A stretch of 64,000 nt of DNA from SG8-41 sp035259205 (GCA_035259205.1 DATFWO010000036.1:13590-77589), one strand, 5' to 3'; positions 27,815 through 36,030 are shown, numbered from the stretch's first letter. The notes: generated from the sequence alone by a model not told the origin. Numbers and translations: made by a program.

Positions 27815-28140
27815 TCTTATTTGCCCGGGGAACCTTGTTGACCAGCCCCGCCACCGCGGCCGGTATATTTGCAGATGTCATTTGTGCACTGTATTGCCCA
27901 GACCGTAAGGATCCAAGATCGACTCAAACTCTCTTCTCTCGCCAGCACCGGATGTTCCAGTTGCGCCCTTGGTGAAGTAATTTTGAACAATGAACGAAAA
28001 AAGGTCAGACTCGATTGAAAACCTGAAGGGTCAGACTCGAATGCCCTGGCAAGAACAAATAGGGTTGGTGTACTGAACCTCTTTTCAGTCAACAAGGAAT
28101 TTCATCCGCGTTCATCTGCGTTTATCTGCGGCCAATCCTG
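27815..28140. other. Intergenic region with repeat words
   Basis: No gene is supported in these 326 bases. Two copies of GGTCAGACTCGA lie at about 28003 and 28030, 27 nt apart. At 28098-28134 is a string of CGTTCATCTGCG-type words that recurs as an inverted pair at 46639-46757. A minus-strand open frame (27817-28095) has no start context and no recognisable sequence. The region looks AT-richer than its surroundings. Confidence 0.5.
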
Positions 28141-28839
28141 CTATTGTTGGCTACAAAAAAGCTTGCCGAAAGCCTCATTTCCCCTGGGCGTGATGGTGAC
28201 CGCACGCGAGCGCCGCGTGCGCAGGATCCAGCCGCGAGCAACGTAAAGGTCGAGCAGTGCGGCGCCCAGGGCCCCGCCAAGGTGCGGGCGCCGCTGGGTC
28301 AGGTCGACGCACGCACGCGCCAACACGCGCCGCGTCCCGCGCGCCGCCGCGAGATCGACATCGAGCGCGGCGAGCTTTTTCTCGCCGAGCCGGGTCACGC
28401 AGTAGTCCCGTCTCTCGGCTATAAGCCAGCGCGCCTTCAGCATCCCCTCGCATATCTGCACCGCCGCCTCGCCCGCCAGATGATCGTAGCAGGTCCGCGC
28501 GCGCAGAAACTGGATGGACACCGACTTCGAAGGCAGCGGACCGCGCGGCGCCCGGGGCAGGATCGCCACGCTGAGCGAGGCGAGGCTTTCGATCGCATCC
28601 GCCACCTGGGCGCTCGCGATCCGGAAATAGCGATGCCGCCCCTGGGCTTCCGAAGTGAGCAGGCCGCCGTCCACGAGCTTCCCGAGGTGCGCGCTCGCCG
28701 ACTGCGCTGAGATATTGGCGGTATAGGCGAGCTCGCCTGCCGGGCGCATCGTGCCGTCGATCAGCGCTCTCAATATCCTGGCGCGCGCCGGATCTGCCAG
28801 TAGGTTGGCGATGCGCGGGATGTTCGGCTCGTCATCCAT
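28141..28839 (-). CDS. ArsR-type winged-helix transcriptional regulator
   Basis: A 232-residue regulator. The N-terminal winged helix covers about residues 5-85 with RIANLLADPARARILRALID, the recognition-helix region ISAQSASAHLGKLVDGGLL (in part) and the wing GRHRYFRIAS. The C-terminal 140 residues form a helical domain with Cys residues (ARTCYDHLAGE, RRDYCVTRLGE) seen in longer ArsR-like proteins of proteobacteria. No metal-binding CxC box is present. It diverges from the MFS gene at 28914 across 74 nt and most likely controls that transporter and itself. Confidence 0.85.
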   Translation of the reverse strand: MDDEPNIPRIANLLADPARARILRALIDGTMRPAGELAYTANISAQSASAHLGKLVDGGLLTSEAQGRHRYFRIASAQVADAIESLASLSVAILPRAPRGPLPSKSVSIQFLRARTCYDHLAGEAAVQICEGMLKARWLIAERRDYCVTRLGEKKLAALDVDLAAARGTRRVLARACVDLTQRRPHLGGALGAALLDLYVARGWILRTRRSRAVTITPRGNEAFGKLFCSQQ

Positions 28840-28913
28840 ATTTCACCTTACCATGAAACGTGCAGGTTACACCGTGCGGATAATGGCTGTCCATATCCTT
28901 GCACGGGAGTGCG

Positions 28914-30140
28914 ATGCGCCCGTTCGTGATGCTCGTCATGATCACCGCGTTGAGCCAGTTCCACCGCGCCTGCCTGGGCGTGGTCGCGCCGGAGCTGACG
29001 CGCGACCTCGCCATGTCGCCCGAGCAGCTGGGAAGAGCCAGCGGCGCTTTCTTTCTCGCGATCGCCCTGGCGCAGGTGCCGGTCGGCATGCTCTTCGACC
29101 GGATCGGGCCGCGCCGAACGGTTACCGCCTTGACCGCTGTCGCAGTTGCCGCCGCGCTGTGGCAGGCCGCCGCGGCGACCGGAAGCCAGCTGATCGCCGC
29201 GCGTTTTTTCCTGGGCCTGGGTTGCGCCGGGAGCATCATGGGCGCGGTCACGTTGTGCGCCCTGTGGTACTCGCGCGAACGCATGAGCACGATGCTGAGC
29301 CGGGTGCTCGCGCTCGGTCAGACCGGGATCTTCCTCGCCGCCACGCCGCTTGCGTTGGCGAGTACGACCGTCGGGTGGCGCGGCGCATTTGCCGGCATGG
29401 CGGTGGTTACCGCGGCGGTGGGCGTGCTCTTCTATGCCTGGGTCGAGGACCGTCCCGCGCACCCCTCCTCCGCGGCTCAGCCGCCGGAGTCGCTCCGCGC
29501 CGTCGTGCAGGGCCTCGCTACGGTGTGGCGCACGGAAGGACTGTTCCCGGTGCTGGCGATTCACACCTTTGCCTATCCCGGCATGGCGATCGTGCTGGGA
29601 CTGTGGGCCGGTCCCTACCTGGCCGACGTGCACGGCCTCGACGGCCCGGCGCGCGGTAACGTGCTCCTGGCGATGGCCGTCGCGCAGGTCACTGGTATTC
29701 TTGCGTACGGTCCGCTCGACCGTCTGTTCGACACTCGTAAATGGGTGATCGTCACAGGCGCCGTCGGAACCATAGCCTCGCTCGCCGCCCTCGCGATGAT
29801 CCCCGGGCCTCCGCTCGGCGTGGCCGTCGCCCTGCTCGTGCTGTTCTGCGGCGTGACCGCCTATGCCGTCGTGATCATGTCGCACGGGCGCAGCCTGTTT
29901 CCGGATCGCCTGATGGGCCGGGGCATCACGACCGTCAACATCGCGCAGGTCGTGGGCCTCACGGTCTTGTCGGCAGTCACCGGCGAGATCGTCGGCGCAT
30001 TTCCAGCCGAGGGCGTAGCGCGGCCCGAGGCCGCGTACCGCCACGTCTTCGGCAGCATCGCACTGGCGCTCTCCGTCGGTCTCGCCGTCTATCTGTTCGC
30101 GAAAGACGCCAAGCCCAGCCGGTCGGCTGTTCGGCCTTGA
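28914..30140 (+). CDS. MFS transporter
   Basis: A 408-residue integral membrane protein with about 12 predicted helices. The cytoplasmic loop motif appears as GMLFDRIGPRRTVT after helix 2. A second half begins near VWRTEGLFPVLAIHTFAYPG. GGGAG precedes the ATG at 28914. The protein resembles nitrate/cyanate-type or multidrug MFS members; substrate is not predictable. It is divergent from an ArsR-type regulator, a common arrangement for regulated transporters. It is followed by the ModA-like binding protein 63 nt later. Confidence 0.87.
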   Translation: MRPFVMLVMITALSQFHRACLGVVAPELTRDLAMSPEQLGRASGAFFLAIALAQVPVGMLFDRIGPRRTVTALTAVAVAAALWQAAAATGSQLIAARFFLGLGCAGSIMGAVTLCALWYSRERMSTMLSRVLALGQTGIFLAATPLALASTTVGWRGAFAGMAVVTAAVGVLFYAWVEDRPAHPSSAAQPPESLRAVVQGLATVWRTEGLFPVLAIHTFAYPGMAIVLGLWAGPYLADVHGLDGPARGNVLLAMAVAQVTGILAYGPLDRLFDTRKWVIVTGAVGTIASLAALAMIPGPPLGVAVALLVLFCGVTAYAVVIMSHGRSLFPDRLMGRGITTVNIAQVVGLTVLSAVTGEIVGAFPAEGVARPEAAYRHVFGSIALALSVGLAVYLFAKDAKPSRSAVRP

Positions 30141-30203
30141 CGTTGGCTGTGAGGGAGCTGCCCTGATGTAGGATGAACTTCAAAACTCAATTAGAGATAC
30201 CCC

Positions 30204-30881
30204 GTGGCTGAAATCAGGGTTATGGCATCGGCAGCGTTCAAAGAGGCTTACCTCGAACTTGTTCCGCAGTTCGAGCGCGCCACCGGTCACAAGGTCATGA
30301 CGATGTGGATACCGACCGTGGAGATGATGAGCCGCCTGAAAGGCGGCGAGGCAGTCGACCTGGTCATCCTGCCCGCCGCCATGCTCGACGACCTCATCGG
30401 GCTCGGCCGCATCGTCGACCGGGCCGATCTCGCCAGATCGGGCATCGGCGTCGCCGTGAAAGCGGGCGCGCCGCGACCGGACATCAGCTCGAGCGAGGCG
30501 CTCAAGCGGGCGGTGCTCGCGGCCCGGTCCATCGTGTACTCAACCGGCCCGAGCGGGATCTACCTCGTCGGGCTGTTTCAGCGCATGGGCATCGCCGATG
30601 CGATCAAGGGCAAGGTGAAGCAGGTGCAAGGCGAGCCGGCGGGCGCGTCGGTTGCGCGCGGTGAAGCGGAGCTGGGGTTTCAGCAAGTAAGCGAGCTGCT
30701 TCCCGTACCTGGAATAGACCTGATCGGCCCGCTGCCGCCAGAAGTACAGGAGATCACCGTCGTTTCCGCCGGGCTCCATGCGGACGCAAAAGAACCTGAC
30801 GCGGCGAAGGCCCTGGTCAAGTTCTTCAGGGAGCCGGCCGCCGCTCCCGTCATCAGGAAGAAAGGACTGGAGCCGGCCTGA
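30204..30881 (+). CDS. ModA-like substrate-binding domain protein without signal peptide
   Basis: A 225-residue protein that fits the molybdate-type ABC substrate-binding fold: IRVMASAAFKEAYLELVPQFERATGH at the start, GEAVDLVILPAAMLDDLI, STGPSGIYLVGLFQRMGI, and GEAELGFQQVSELL near the end. It starts at GTG 30204 directly with the first strand, with no signal peptide. It may act in the cytoplasm as a sensor or be exported by an unannotated route. No permease or ATPase is nearby. It converges with the UGSC selenoprotein gene across a GGGATGA array. Confidence 0.85.
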   Translation: MAEIRVMASAAFKEAYLELVPQFERATGHKVMTMWIPTVEMMSRLKGGEAVDLVILPAAMLDDLIGLGRIVDRADLARSGIGVAVKAGAPRPDISSSEALKRAVLAARSIVYSTGPSGIYLVGLFQRMGIADAIKGKVKQVQGEPAGASVARGEAELGFQQVSELLPVPGIDLIGPLPPEVQEITVVSAGLHADAKEPDAAKALVKFFREPAAAPVIRKKGLEPA

Positions 30882-30884
30882 CTT

Positions 30885-30930
30885 ATGAGGGATGAGGGAT
30901 GAGGGATGAGGGATGAGGGATGAGGGATGA
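30885..30930. repeat. GGGATGA tandem repeat between convergent genes
   Basis: About six nearly perfect 7-nt GGGATGA units start 4 nt after the ModA-like gene's stop and end 34 nt before the UGSC gene's stop. It is the most regular array of this family in the window. Confidence 0.85.
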
Positions 30931-30963
30931 ACGGACAACCCCTCACCCCTCAATCATTACTCA

Positions 30964-31500
30964 TTACGCTTTCTGCCCTTCCAGCAACAGCTTCACCACC
31001 TCGGGCACGATCGCCTTCGCGCGCTGATCGAGCTCCGCATCGCTCAGGTTCGCGATCGGATGAGGCATCTCGAGGAAACGAAACTCGGGAAGACCCCAGG
31101 TCTTGGCCATGGCGCGGCCCGTCGGCCGGAACGGCTGCGTGATGATGGACGCCGAGGGAATCCCGTGCTGTTCGAAAACGATACTGTCGAGCACACTGCC
31201 CGACGAGCACGACCCTCAGTCGCCTACCCCCGCGACGACGACGTCGCAGCTGGCTTTGTACTCGTCGATGATCTCGGTGTGCGGCGCGACGCCCGAGCTG
31301 TGCTTCTTGCGGATGATGTGCGCCTTCGCGCCGTGCTCTTTCTCGAGTATCGAGGCGATGCGCAGCAGCAGCTGGTCCGAGTTGTGCTTGGTGTTGTCCA
31401 CCAGCCCGAGCCGCAGGCCGGAGAGCGACTTCGGCCGCGGCGCGTACTTGATGGTGCGCGGCGTGGCCTCCGTCGTAGGATCGAAGATCTGTATAGGCAT
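30964..31500 (-). CDS. UGSC-family selenoprotein (in-frame TGA read as selenocysteine)
   Basis: Read through the TGA at 31218-31216, this is a 178-residue protein with Sec95 and Cys98 in GDUGSCSS. The N-terminal part has LGLVDNTKHNSDQLLLRIAS, matching the position of GFIDNAKPNFNYL in the fused protein at 10534. After the Sec come DSIVFEQHGIPSASIITQPF and MPHPIANLSD, the latter matching IPHPFGN. AAAGGAG precedes the ATG at 31500. There is no stop between the TGA and the true end at 30964. It lies 64 nt downstream of its partner gene on the same strand. A SECIS-like hairpin follows the TGA. The reaction is unknown. Confidence 0.86.
31186..31215 (-). promoter_or_regulatory. SECIS-like hairpin after the UGA codon
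   Basis: On the minus strand, 11 nt after the TGA, GTCGGGC (31204-31198) pairs with GCTCGAC (31192-31186), with one G-U pair, around the loop AGTGT (31197-31193). The spacing to the UGA, stem length and loop pattern are the same as at 10833-10851. Confidence 0.78.
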
Positions 31501-31513
31501 GTTGCGCTCCTTT

Positions 31514-31563
31514 CTGGTTGCTTCATCACTTCTTCACTGCTTCACCCTTTGCCGCTTCACTTT
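31514..31563. repeat. CTTCACTGCTTCA-type word repeat
   Basis: Imperfect CTTCACT/GCTTCA words fill the 64-nt gap between the partner gene and the UGSC gene. Similar words occur at 59847-59877. Confidence 0.6.
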
Positions 31564-31564
31564 T

Positions 31565-32599
31565 TCAATGATTCTTGATTTCCTTGGTGACGCTTTGCGA
31601 CCCCTTCTTGCTGCCCCAGCCGGGTATGAACGCGGACTGCGAGCCGGCATTGCCGCCCGCCGCGATCACCAGCAGATCTTCCGGGCGCTCGACGATAGGA
31701 GACATCTCACGCTCGTCTCCGGGCTTCACGTCCCCCTTCATCATGTTGAAGCGCTTGAACTCCGCCATGCTGGACCGGGCGTTCTCGAATACGTATTTCT
31801 GGACCTGCTCGCGGCTCCACCCGGCCTTCTTGAAGGTCACCTGGTGCTCGCCGCCGAAGACCATCGCGTACTGCGGCTGGCGCGTCGCGCCGGCGGAGAT
31901 CTTCATGTGCGCGCACGCCGTGGTCAGTATGCCTTCGGGAGACGCGCTCAGGCCGTTGTTGTACTGGTGCGGCGCCAGCGCCGCGAAAATCGTGACCGCG
32001 TTCTGGTCGCGGCGGAAGCCGCGGGTCGTATGAAAAGGCGGCCACGGGCTGTCGACTTCGTTCTCGGCGATGCAGTACGTGTATTTCCCGCCGTGGCCGA
32101 GGTTGCTGCGGTCGAGCTCGCCCGGCAGCGTGCCGATCGCGTTGCGCATGGTGAGCCGCACCGCGCGCCCGATCGTCGCGTTCGCGCGCCATCCGGGAGA
32201 GAACAGGTTGTGCCCGCTGTTGATGTCGAGCTCGCGCGCGATCGGCCCGTTTACCAGCATGAATACGGCCGAGCCGCCCGTGCTGGTCGCCGGGCCGTGG
32301 TAGCCGTAGAGCGGATCTCCCAGTGCCTCGACCGCCGCCATGACGATCGGCATGTACTCGGCCTTGCACCCGGCCATCACCGCGTTGATCGCCACTTTCT
32401 CCGCGGTCACCGAGAGCTGGCGGTTCTCGATGAAAGCGACCTGGAGCTGAGGCTCCACCCCAGCCGCCGCCAGCATGCCGACGACGCGCTCCTCGGTCGC
32501 GGGCACGACGGGAAAACCGTCGGTCCAGCCGTTCGTGTAGCAGAGTTCCATTGCGCCGGCCAGGTCGGCCGCGGTATGGCGTCGCGACGTAAGTTCCAT
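31565..32599 (-). CDS. Partner protein of UGSC selenoprotein (uncharacterised family)
   Basis: A 344-residue soluble protein without signal or membrane segment. It is homologous to residues 200-535 of the UGSC fusion protein: WTDGFPVVPATEERVVGML, INAVMAGC (Cys78), FMLVNGPIARELDINSG, ANATIGRAVRLTMRN and GKYTYC (Cys176) followed by AENEVDSPWPPFHTTRGF. The spacing between the two conserved Cys is 98 residues in both proteins. GGGAG precedes the ATG at 32599; the upstream open frame is not used. I know no established function. Being fused to UGSC elsewhere in the window and adjacent here, it probably forms one enzyme with it. Confidence 0.85.
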   Translation of the reverse strand: MELTSRRHTAADLAGAMELCYTNGWTDGFPVVPATEERVVGMLAAAGVEPQLQVAFIENRQLSVTAEKVAINAVMAGCKAEYMPIVMAAVEALGDPLYGYHGPATSTGGSAVFMLVNGPIARELDINSGHNLFSPGWRANATIGRAVRLTMRNAIGTLPGELDRSNLGHGGKYTYCIAENEVDSPWPPFHTTRGFRRDQNAVTIFAALAPHQYNNGLSASPEGILTTACAHMKISAGATRQPQYAMVFGGEHQVTFKKAGWSREQVQKYVFENARSSMAEFKRFNMMKGDVKPGDEREMSPIVERPEDLLVIAAGGNAGSQSAFIPGWGSKKGSQSVTKEIKNH

Positions 32600-32828
32600 G
32601 CTTTGCTCCCGTGGGTAAGTGTTGCGTGCTGCCGCAGGAATGAGGTTACTCCCCAAGTCCAACCTGTGTCGAGAATCGTCCGCCGTCCGCATTGCGGAAA
32701 TTCGGTGCTGCGCCGCAGGGCCCCGACACGCGTCGGTGGACTCCAGTCGCGCGGCTGGAAGAAAATGCGGCTTCCGCCGGCAACTCGACGCCCGTAGAGA
32801 TCGAGCACCCCCCGAGGATGGAGGACGG

Positions 32829-33794
32829 ATGCGTATGTGGCATGCGATAGTTGCGGCCGTCGCTCTGGCCGGTCTGGCCGCTCCCCTTTGCGCGCAGAAT
32901 CAACCGGGTCGCTCGATCCGGCTGGTCGTCCCGCAAGCGCCCGGGGGCACCAACGACACCCTGGGCCGCATCGTCGCCGACAGGCTCGCGGAGCGCCTCG
33001 GCCAGCAGGTCGTGGTCGATAACCGCGCCGGGGGAAACAGCCAGATCGGCTCTACCATCGTCGCGCGGGCCGTGCCCGACGGACGCACCTTGCTCATTAC
33101 GGGTGCAGGGCACGCCATCAATCCGGCTCTCCAGAGCTCGTTGCCGTACGAAACCGAGCGCGATTTCGCTCCCGTGGGTCTCGTCGGCGGCGGTCCCTAC
33201 TGGCTGGTCGTGCATCCCTCCGTCCCCGCAAAGACGGCGAGGGAGTTCGTGGCCTGGGTGAGGTCGCGGCCCGGCCAGGTGAATTGCGCTTCGGCGGGCG
33301 TCGGCAATCCCACGCATCTCGCGGCCGAGCTCTTCAACATGGCCACCGGCACCGACATGCGGCACATTCCGTACAAAGGCGGTGCCGCGGTACTGCCCGA
33401 CCTGATCGGCGGCCGCGTATCGGCGTTTTTCTCGTCGATCACCACCGCCCAGGCGCACGTTCAGGCGGGAAGGCTCAAGTCCATCGCGGTGACCACTGCC
33501 AGGCGCTCGCCGTTCATTCCCGATGTTCCGACCCTCGGCGAGTCCGGCATCACCGGCGCCGAGGTGGACGGCTGGTACGGAATCCTGACGACGGGCAATA
33601 CCCCGCGCGCGACGGTGACCCGCCTCAGCACCGGGCTGCGGCAGGTGCTGTCCGATTCGGCCACGCGCGAGGCGATAGAGAGACAGGGAATTACCCCTGC
33701 GCTTAACACCGCCGAAGAGTTCGCGGCGCTCATCCACAACGACATCGCCAAGTGGAAAAAGGTCGTGAGCGCGGCGGGCATCAAGCCCGAGTGA
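32829..33794 (+). CDS. Bug/TctC-family periplasmic solute receptor, divergent from the UGSC partner gene
   Basis: A 321-residue receptor with signal MRMWHAIVAAVALAGLAAP cleaved near LCAQ. The ligand loop is QAPGGTNDTLGR. VDNRAGGNSQIG, VPDGRTLLITGAG, YETERDFAPVGLVGG and HIPYKGGAAVLPD follow the family. GGAGG precedes the ATG at 32829, and the longer open frame from 32619 is rejected. It diverges from the UGSC partner operon across 229 nt, so the two could share a regulator; the ligand may be the substrate of the UGSC system, which is inference from position only. Confidence 0.92.
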   Translation: MRMWHAIVAAVALAGLAAPLCAQNQPGRSIRLVVPQAPGGTNDTLGRIVADRLAERLGQQVVVDNRAGGNSQIGSTIVARAVPDGRTLLITGAGHAINPALQSSLPYETERDFAPVGLVGGGPYWLVVHPSVPAKTAREFVAWVRSRPGQVNCASAGVGNPTHLAAELFNMATGTDMRHIPYKGGAAVLPDLIGGRVSAFFSSITTAQAHVQAGRLKSIAVTTARRSPFIPDVPTLGESGITGAEVDGWYGILTTGNTPRATVTRLSTGLRQVLSDSATREAIERQGITPALNTAEEFAALIHNDIAKWKKVVSAAGIKPE

Positions 33795-33844
33795 CTTCCA
33801 TCAGTCACGTTTTATCAGTCACGTGTTAGCACAGGAGACGATCG

Positions 33845-34468
33845 ATGAGCACAGGCAAGGAAGCACGTTTCGTGGTCGCGCCGGAGCGCATGCCGGAAAT
33901 CCCGGCTGCAAAGATGACCGAAGCGCAGAAGCAGGCAGTCGCCGAAATCAGCGCCGGCCCGCGCGGCGAGGTGAAAGGACCGTTCGTCGCGTTTCTGCGC
34001 AGCCCGGAGCTGATGCGCCGCGTGCAGAAGGTCGGCGAGTACCTCCGCTTCATGTGCCCGATCGACAAGCGCCTGGGCGAGTTCGCGGCGATCATAGGGG
34101 CCCGCGCGTGGTCGCAGCAGTTCGAGTGGTGGGCGCACTACCGGCAGGCGGTAGCGGCGGGCTTGAAGCGCGAGATCGCCGACGCCGTGGCCGAAGGCCG
34201 GCGTCCGGCAGGCATGGCAGAAGATGAAGAGATCCTCTACGACTTTCTGACCGAGCTCATCAATACCAAGGGCGTGAGCGACACGACGTACGCGCGCGCG
34301 GTCGCCAAGTTCGGCGAGCAGGGTGTGATCGACCTCACCAGCGTCGTCGGTTATTACACATTGCTCGCGATGGTGATGAACGTCGCGCGCACGGCGGTGC
34401 CGGAAGGCCCGTCTCTTCCGCTGCCGGCACTGCCACTCAGGGCGACTCCCCTGGTGACTAGAGACTAG
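33845..34468 (+). CDS. Carboxymuconolactone decarboxylase (AhpD-like) family protein without CxxC
   Basis: A 207-residue all-helical protein. LGEFAAIIGARAWSQQFEWWAHY carries the CMD-family E-x(n)-H signature, followed by AGLKREIADAVAEGRRP. The CxxC pair of AhpD-type peroxidase reductases is missing, so a redox role is unlikely; decarboxylase or lactone-binding roles remain possible. AGGAG eight bases before the ATG at 33845 fixes the start. It follows the Bug gene at 32829 by 50 nt and could be cotranscribed with it. Confidence 0.83.
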   Translation: MSTGKEARFVVAPERMPEIPAAKMTEAQKQAVAEISAGPRGEVKGPFVAFLRSPELMRRVQKVGEYLRFMCPIDKRLGEFAAIIGARAWSQQFEWWAHYRQAVAAGLKREIADAVAEGRRPAGMAEDEEILYDFLTELINTKGVSDTTYARAVAKFGEQGVIDLTSVVGYYTLLAMVMNVARTAVPEGPSLPLPALPLRATPLVTRD

Positions 34469-34496
34469 GGACTTGAGACTAGGGATAAGGGCTGGA
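34454..34496. repeat. GAGACTAGGGACT word repeat, left flank of the four-helix-bundle gene
   Basis: Imperfect GAGACTAGGGACTTGAGACT words overlap the end of the CMD gene and precede 34546. An inverted copy follows the four-helix-bundle gene at 34908-34938. Confidence 0.7.
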
Positions 34497-34545
34497 GATT
34501 GACCTGCTTGTACACCTTAATGTCCCTAGCATCGTTAATGCCTGC

Positions 34546-34917
34546 ATGGGGAATTGGACACATCGAGACCTTGTGGCGTGGCGCGAAGCAATGAAGCTCG
34601 CTGAAATGGTGTATCGGGACACCGAGAGTTTTCCAAAGATGGAACGCCATGGCCTTGCGGCGCAGCTGAGACGTGCCGCGGTGTCAATCCCATCGAACAT
34701 TGCCGAGGGTTCGGGAAGGAACTCGTCCAGAGAACTCTTTCAGTTTCTCGGCTTTACCTGCGGTTCTCTTGCAGAGCTCGAGACTCAACTTGAGCTTGCA
34801 ACAAGGCTGGGATACCTCGAGGCAAGCAATCAAGTTGCGAATCAAGCAAACTTCGTTGGAAAGCTCGTCAATGGCTTGCGCAAGTCAATTAAGAAGCGAA
34901 GCAACCCCGGTCTCTAG
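34546..34917 (+). CDS. Four-helix-bundle protein (S23 / 23S rRNA intervening-sequence protein family)
   Basis: A 123-residue protein of the four-helix-bundle S23 family. It shows THRDLVAWREAMKLAEMVY, the hallmark LRRAAVSIPSNIAEGSGRNS, a third helix ELFQFLGFTCGSLAELETQL and a C-terminal helix. Such genes occur in intervening sequences of some bacterial 23S rRNA genes and also scattered singly in chromosomes, with unknown function. Codon use seems less GC-biased than its neighbours. It is bracketed by inverted copies of the GAGACTAGGGACT words, which suggests that it moved as a unit. Confidence 0.92.
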   Translation: MGNWTHRDLVAWREAMKLAEMVYRDTESFPKMERHGLAAQLRRAAVSIPSNIAEGSGRNSSRELFQFLGFTCGSLAELETQLELATRLGYLEASNQVANQANFVGKLVNGLRKSIKKRSNPGL

Positions 34918-34938
34918 TCCCTAGTCTCCAGTCTCTCA
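34908..34938. repeat. Inverted GAGACTAGGGACT word repeat, right flank
   Basis: GGTCTCTAGTCCCTAGTCTCC here is the reverse complement of the words at 34454-34496. It overlaps the last codons of the four-helix-bundle gene. Confidence 0.7.
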
Positions 34939-34944
34939 TTCGCG

Positions 34945-35904
34945 TCAGTCGACGCGAATCCCGGCCGCCGCGGCGACTTTCTTCCAGCGCGCGAGCTCGG
35001 ATTTGAGATACGCGGTGAATGCTTCAGGAGTGCTGCCGACGACCTCCGAGGCGTGCAGCTCGAATTTCTGCCTGACGTCCGGCAGGTGGACGATACGCAC
35101 CGTTTCTTCGTACAGCCTGCGCACGATCTCCCGCGGCGTCCCCGCCGGCACGAGCACGCCTATCCATCCGGCGAATTCGTACCCGGGAATCCCGGATTCG
35201 GCGATGGTCGGCGTATCGGGCAGCGCCGGCGAGCGCTTCATCGTCGTCACCGCGAGGAGCCTCAGCTTGCCGTCCTTCACCAGCGGGAGCATGGATTCGG
35301 GCGTGCCGTACACATACTGGAGGCGGCCGCCGAGCAGATCGGGCATCGCCTGGGGAAGTCCCTTGTACTGCACGTGGACCACGCGTATGCCGGCCGTGAG
35401 GCGGAACAGCTCCCCCGCCAGATGGCTAGCCGAGCCGTTGCCCCCGGTGCCGTAATTCAACTGGCCGGGACGCGCCTTCGCGAGCGCCACCAGCTCCTGC
35501 ACCGACTTCGCCGGTACCGAGGGATTGCTCGTCAGCACCAGCGCCTGCGAGACGACCTGGGTTACCGGGACGAAATCGCGCAAGGTTGCGACCGACAGCT
35601 TCTGGTACACGGCCTCGCGCAGCACCAGCGAGGAAGTCGTCACCATGACCGTATAGCCGTCCGGGATGGCCCGGGCCGCGATTTCCGCGCCTATCATCCC
35701 GGTGCGGTTGTCCACGACGACCTGCTGGCCCCACGAATCGGTGAGCTTCTGTCCGATGGCCCGCGCAACGGTATCGCCCCCGCCGCCGGGCACGGTCGGA
35801 ACGATGATGCGTATCGGCCGGCCGGGATACTGCTGAGCGGGACACCAGCCCGGCGTCGCGGCAAGCACAAAAACGATCCCGTACGCAGCCCGTCTCGTAT
35901 TCAT
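34945..35904 (-). CDS. Bug/TctC-family periplasmic solute receptor
   Basis: A 319-residue receptor with signal MNTRRAAYGIVFVLAATPG cleaved near PAQQ. The ligand loop is VPGGGGDTVAR. The VDNRTG segment is shortened relative to others (VDNRTGMIGAEIAARAIP). PDGYTVMVT, VATLRDFVPVTQV, HVQYKGLPQAMPD and VYGTPESMLPLV are visible. It is the downstream member of a minus-strand Bug pair with the gene at 36047, but a rho-independent terminator separates them. Confidence 0.92.
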   Translation of the reverse strand: MNTRRAAYGIVFVLAATPGWCPAQQYPGRPIRIIVPTVPGGGGDTVARAIGQKLTDSWGQQVVVDNRTGMIGAEIAARAIPDGYTVMVTTSSLVLREAVYQKLSVATLRDFVPVTQVVSQALVLTSNPSVPAKSVQELVALAKARPGQLNYGTGGNGSASHLAGELFRLTAGIRVVHVQYKGLPQAMPDLLGGRLQYVYGTPESMLPLVKDGKLRLLAVTTMKRSPALPDTPTIAESGIPGYEFAGWIGVLVPAGTPREIVRRLYEETVRIVHLPDVRQKFELHASEVVGSTPEAFTAYLKSELARWKKVAAAAGIRVD

Positions 35905-36003
35905 CTCACTCGGCGCGCTGATGTCGGGAGAGCAAGAAAAGCCTCAACGCTGTTCGCCTTCCTTCGCGGATTCGCATCCTTCGTGTAAAGCTTTGGCGTT
36001 AAC

Positions 36004-36030
36004 AAAAAAGGCCGCGCATCATGCGCGGCC
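36004..36030 (-). terminator. Rho-independent terminator after the Bug gene at 36047-37015
   Basis: A perfect 9-bp GC-rich stem (GGCCGCGCA with TGCGCGGCC, loop of 3) spans 36010-36030 and is followed in the minus direction by six T residues (36009-36004). It ends transcription from the gene whose stop is at 36047. Confidence 0.88.

Noticed and set aside
27817..28095. Possible small protein ending CTNDICKYTGRGGGAGQQ
   Set aside because: No start context, no conserved layout, and it runs through repeat words; kept only as a note on the gap.
30885..30930. CRISPR-like array
   Set aside because: Units are 7 nt with no spacers, and no cas genes are present.
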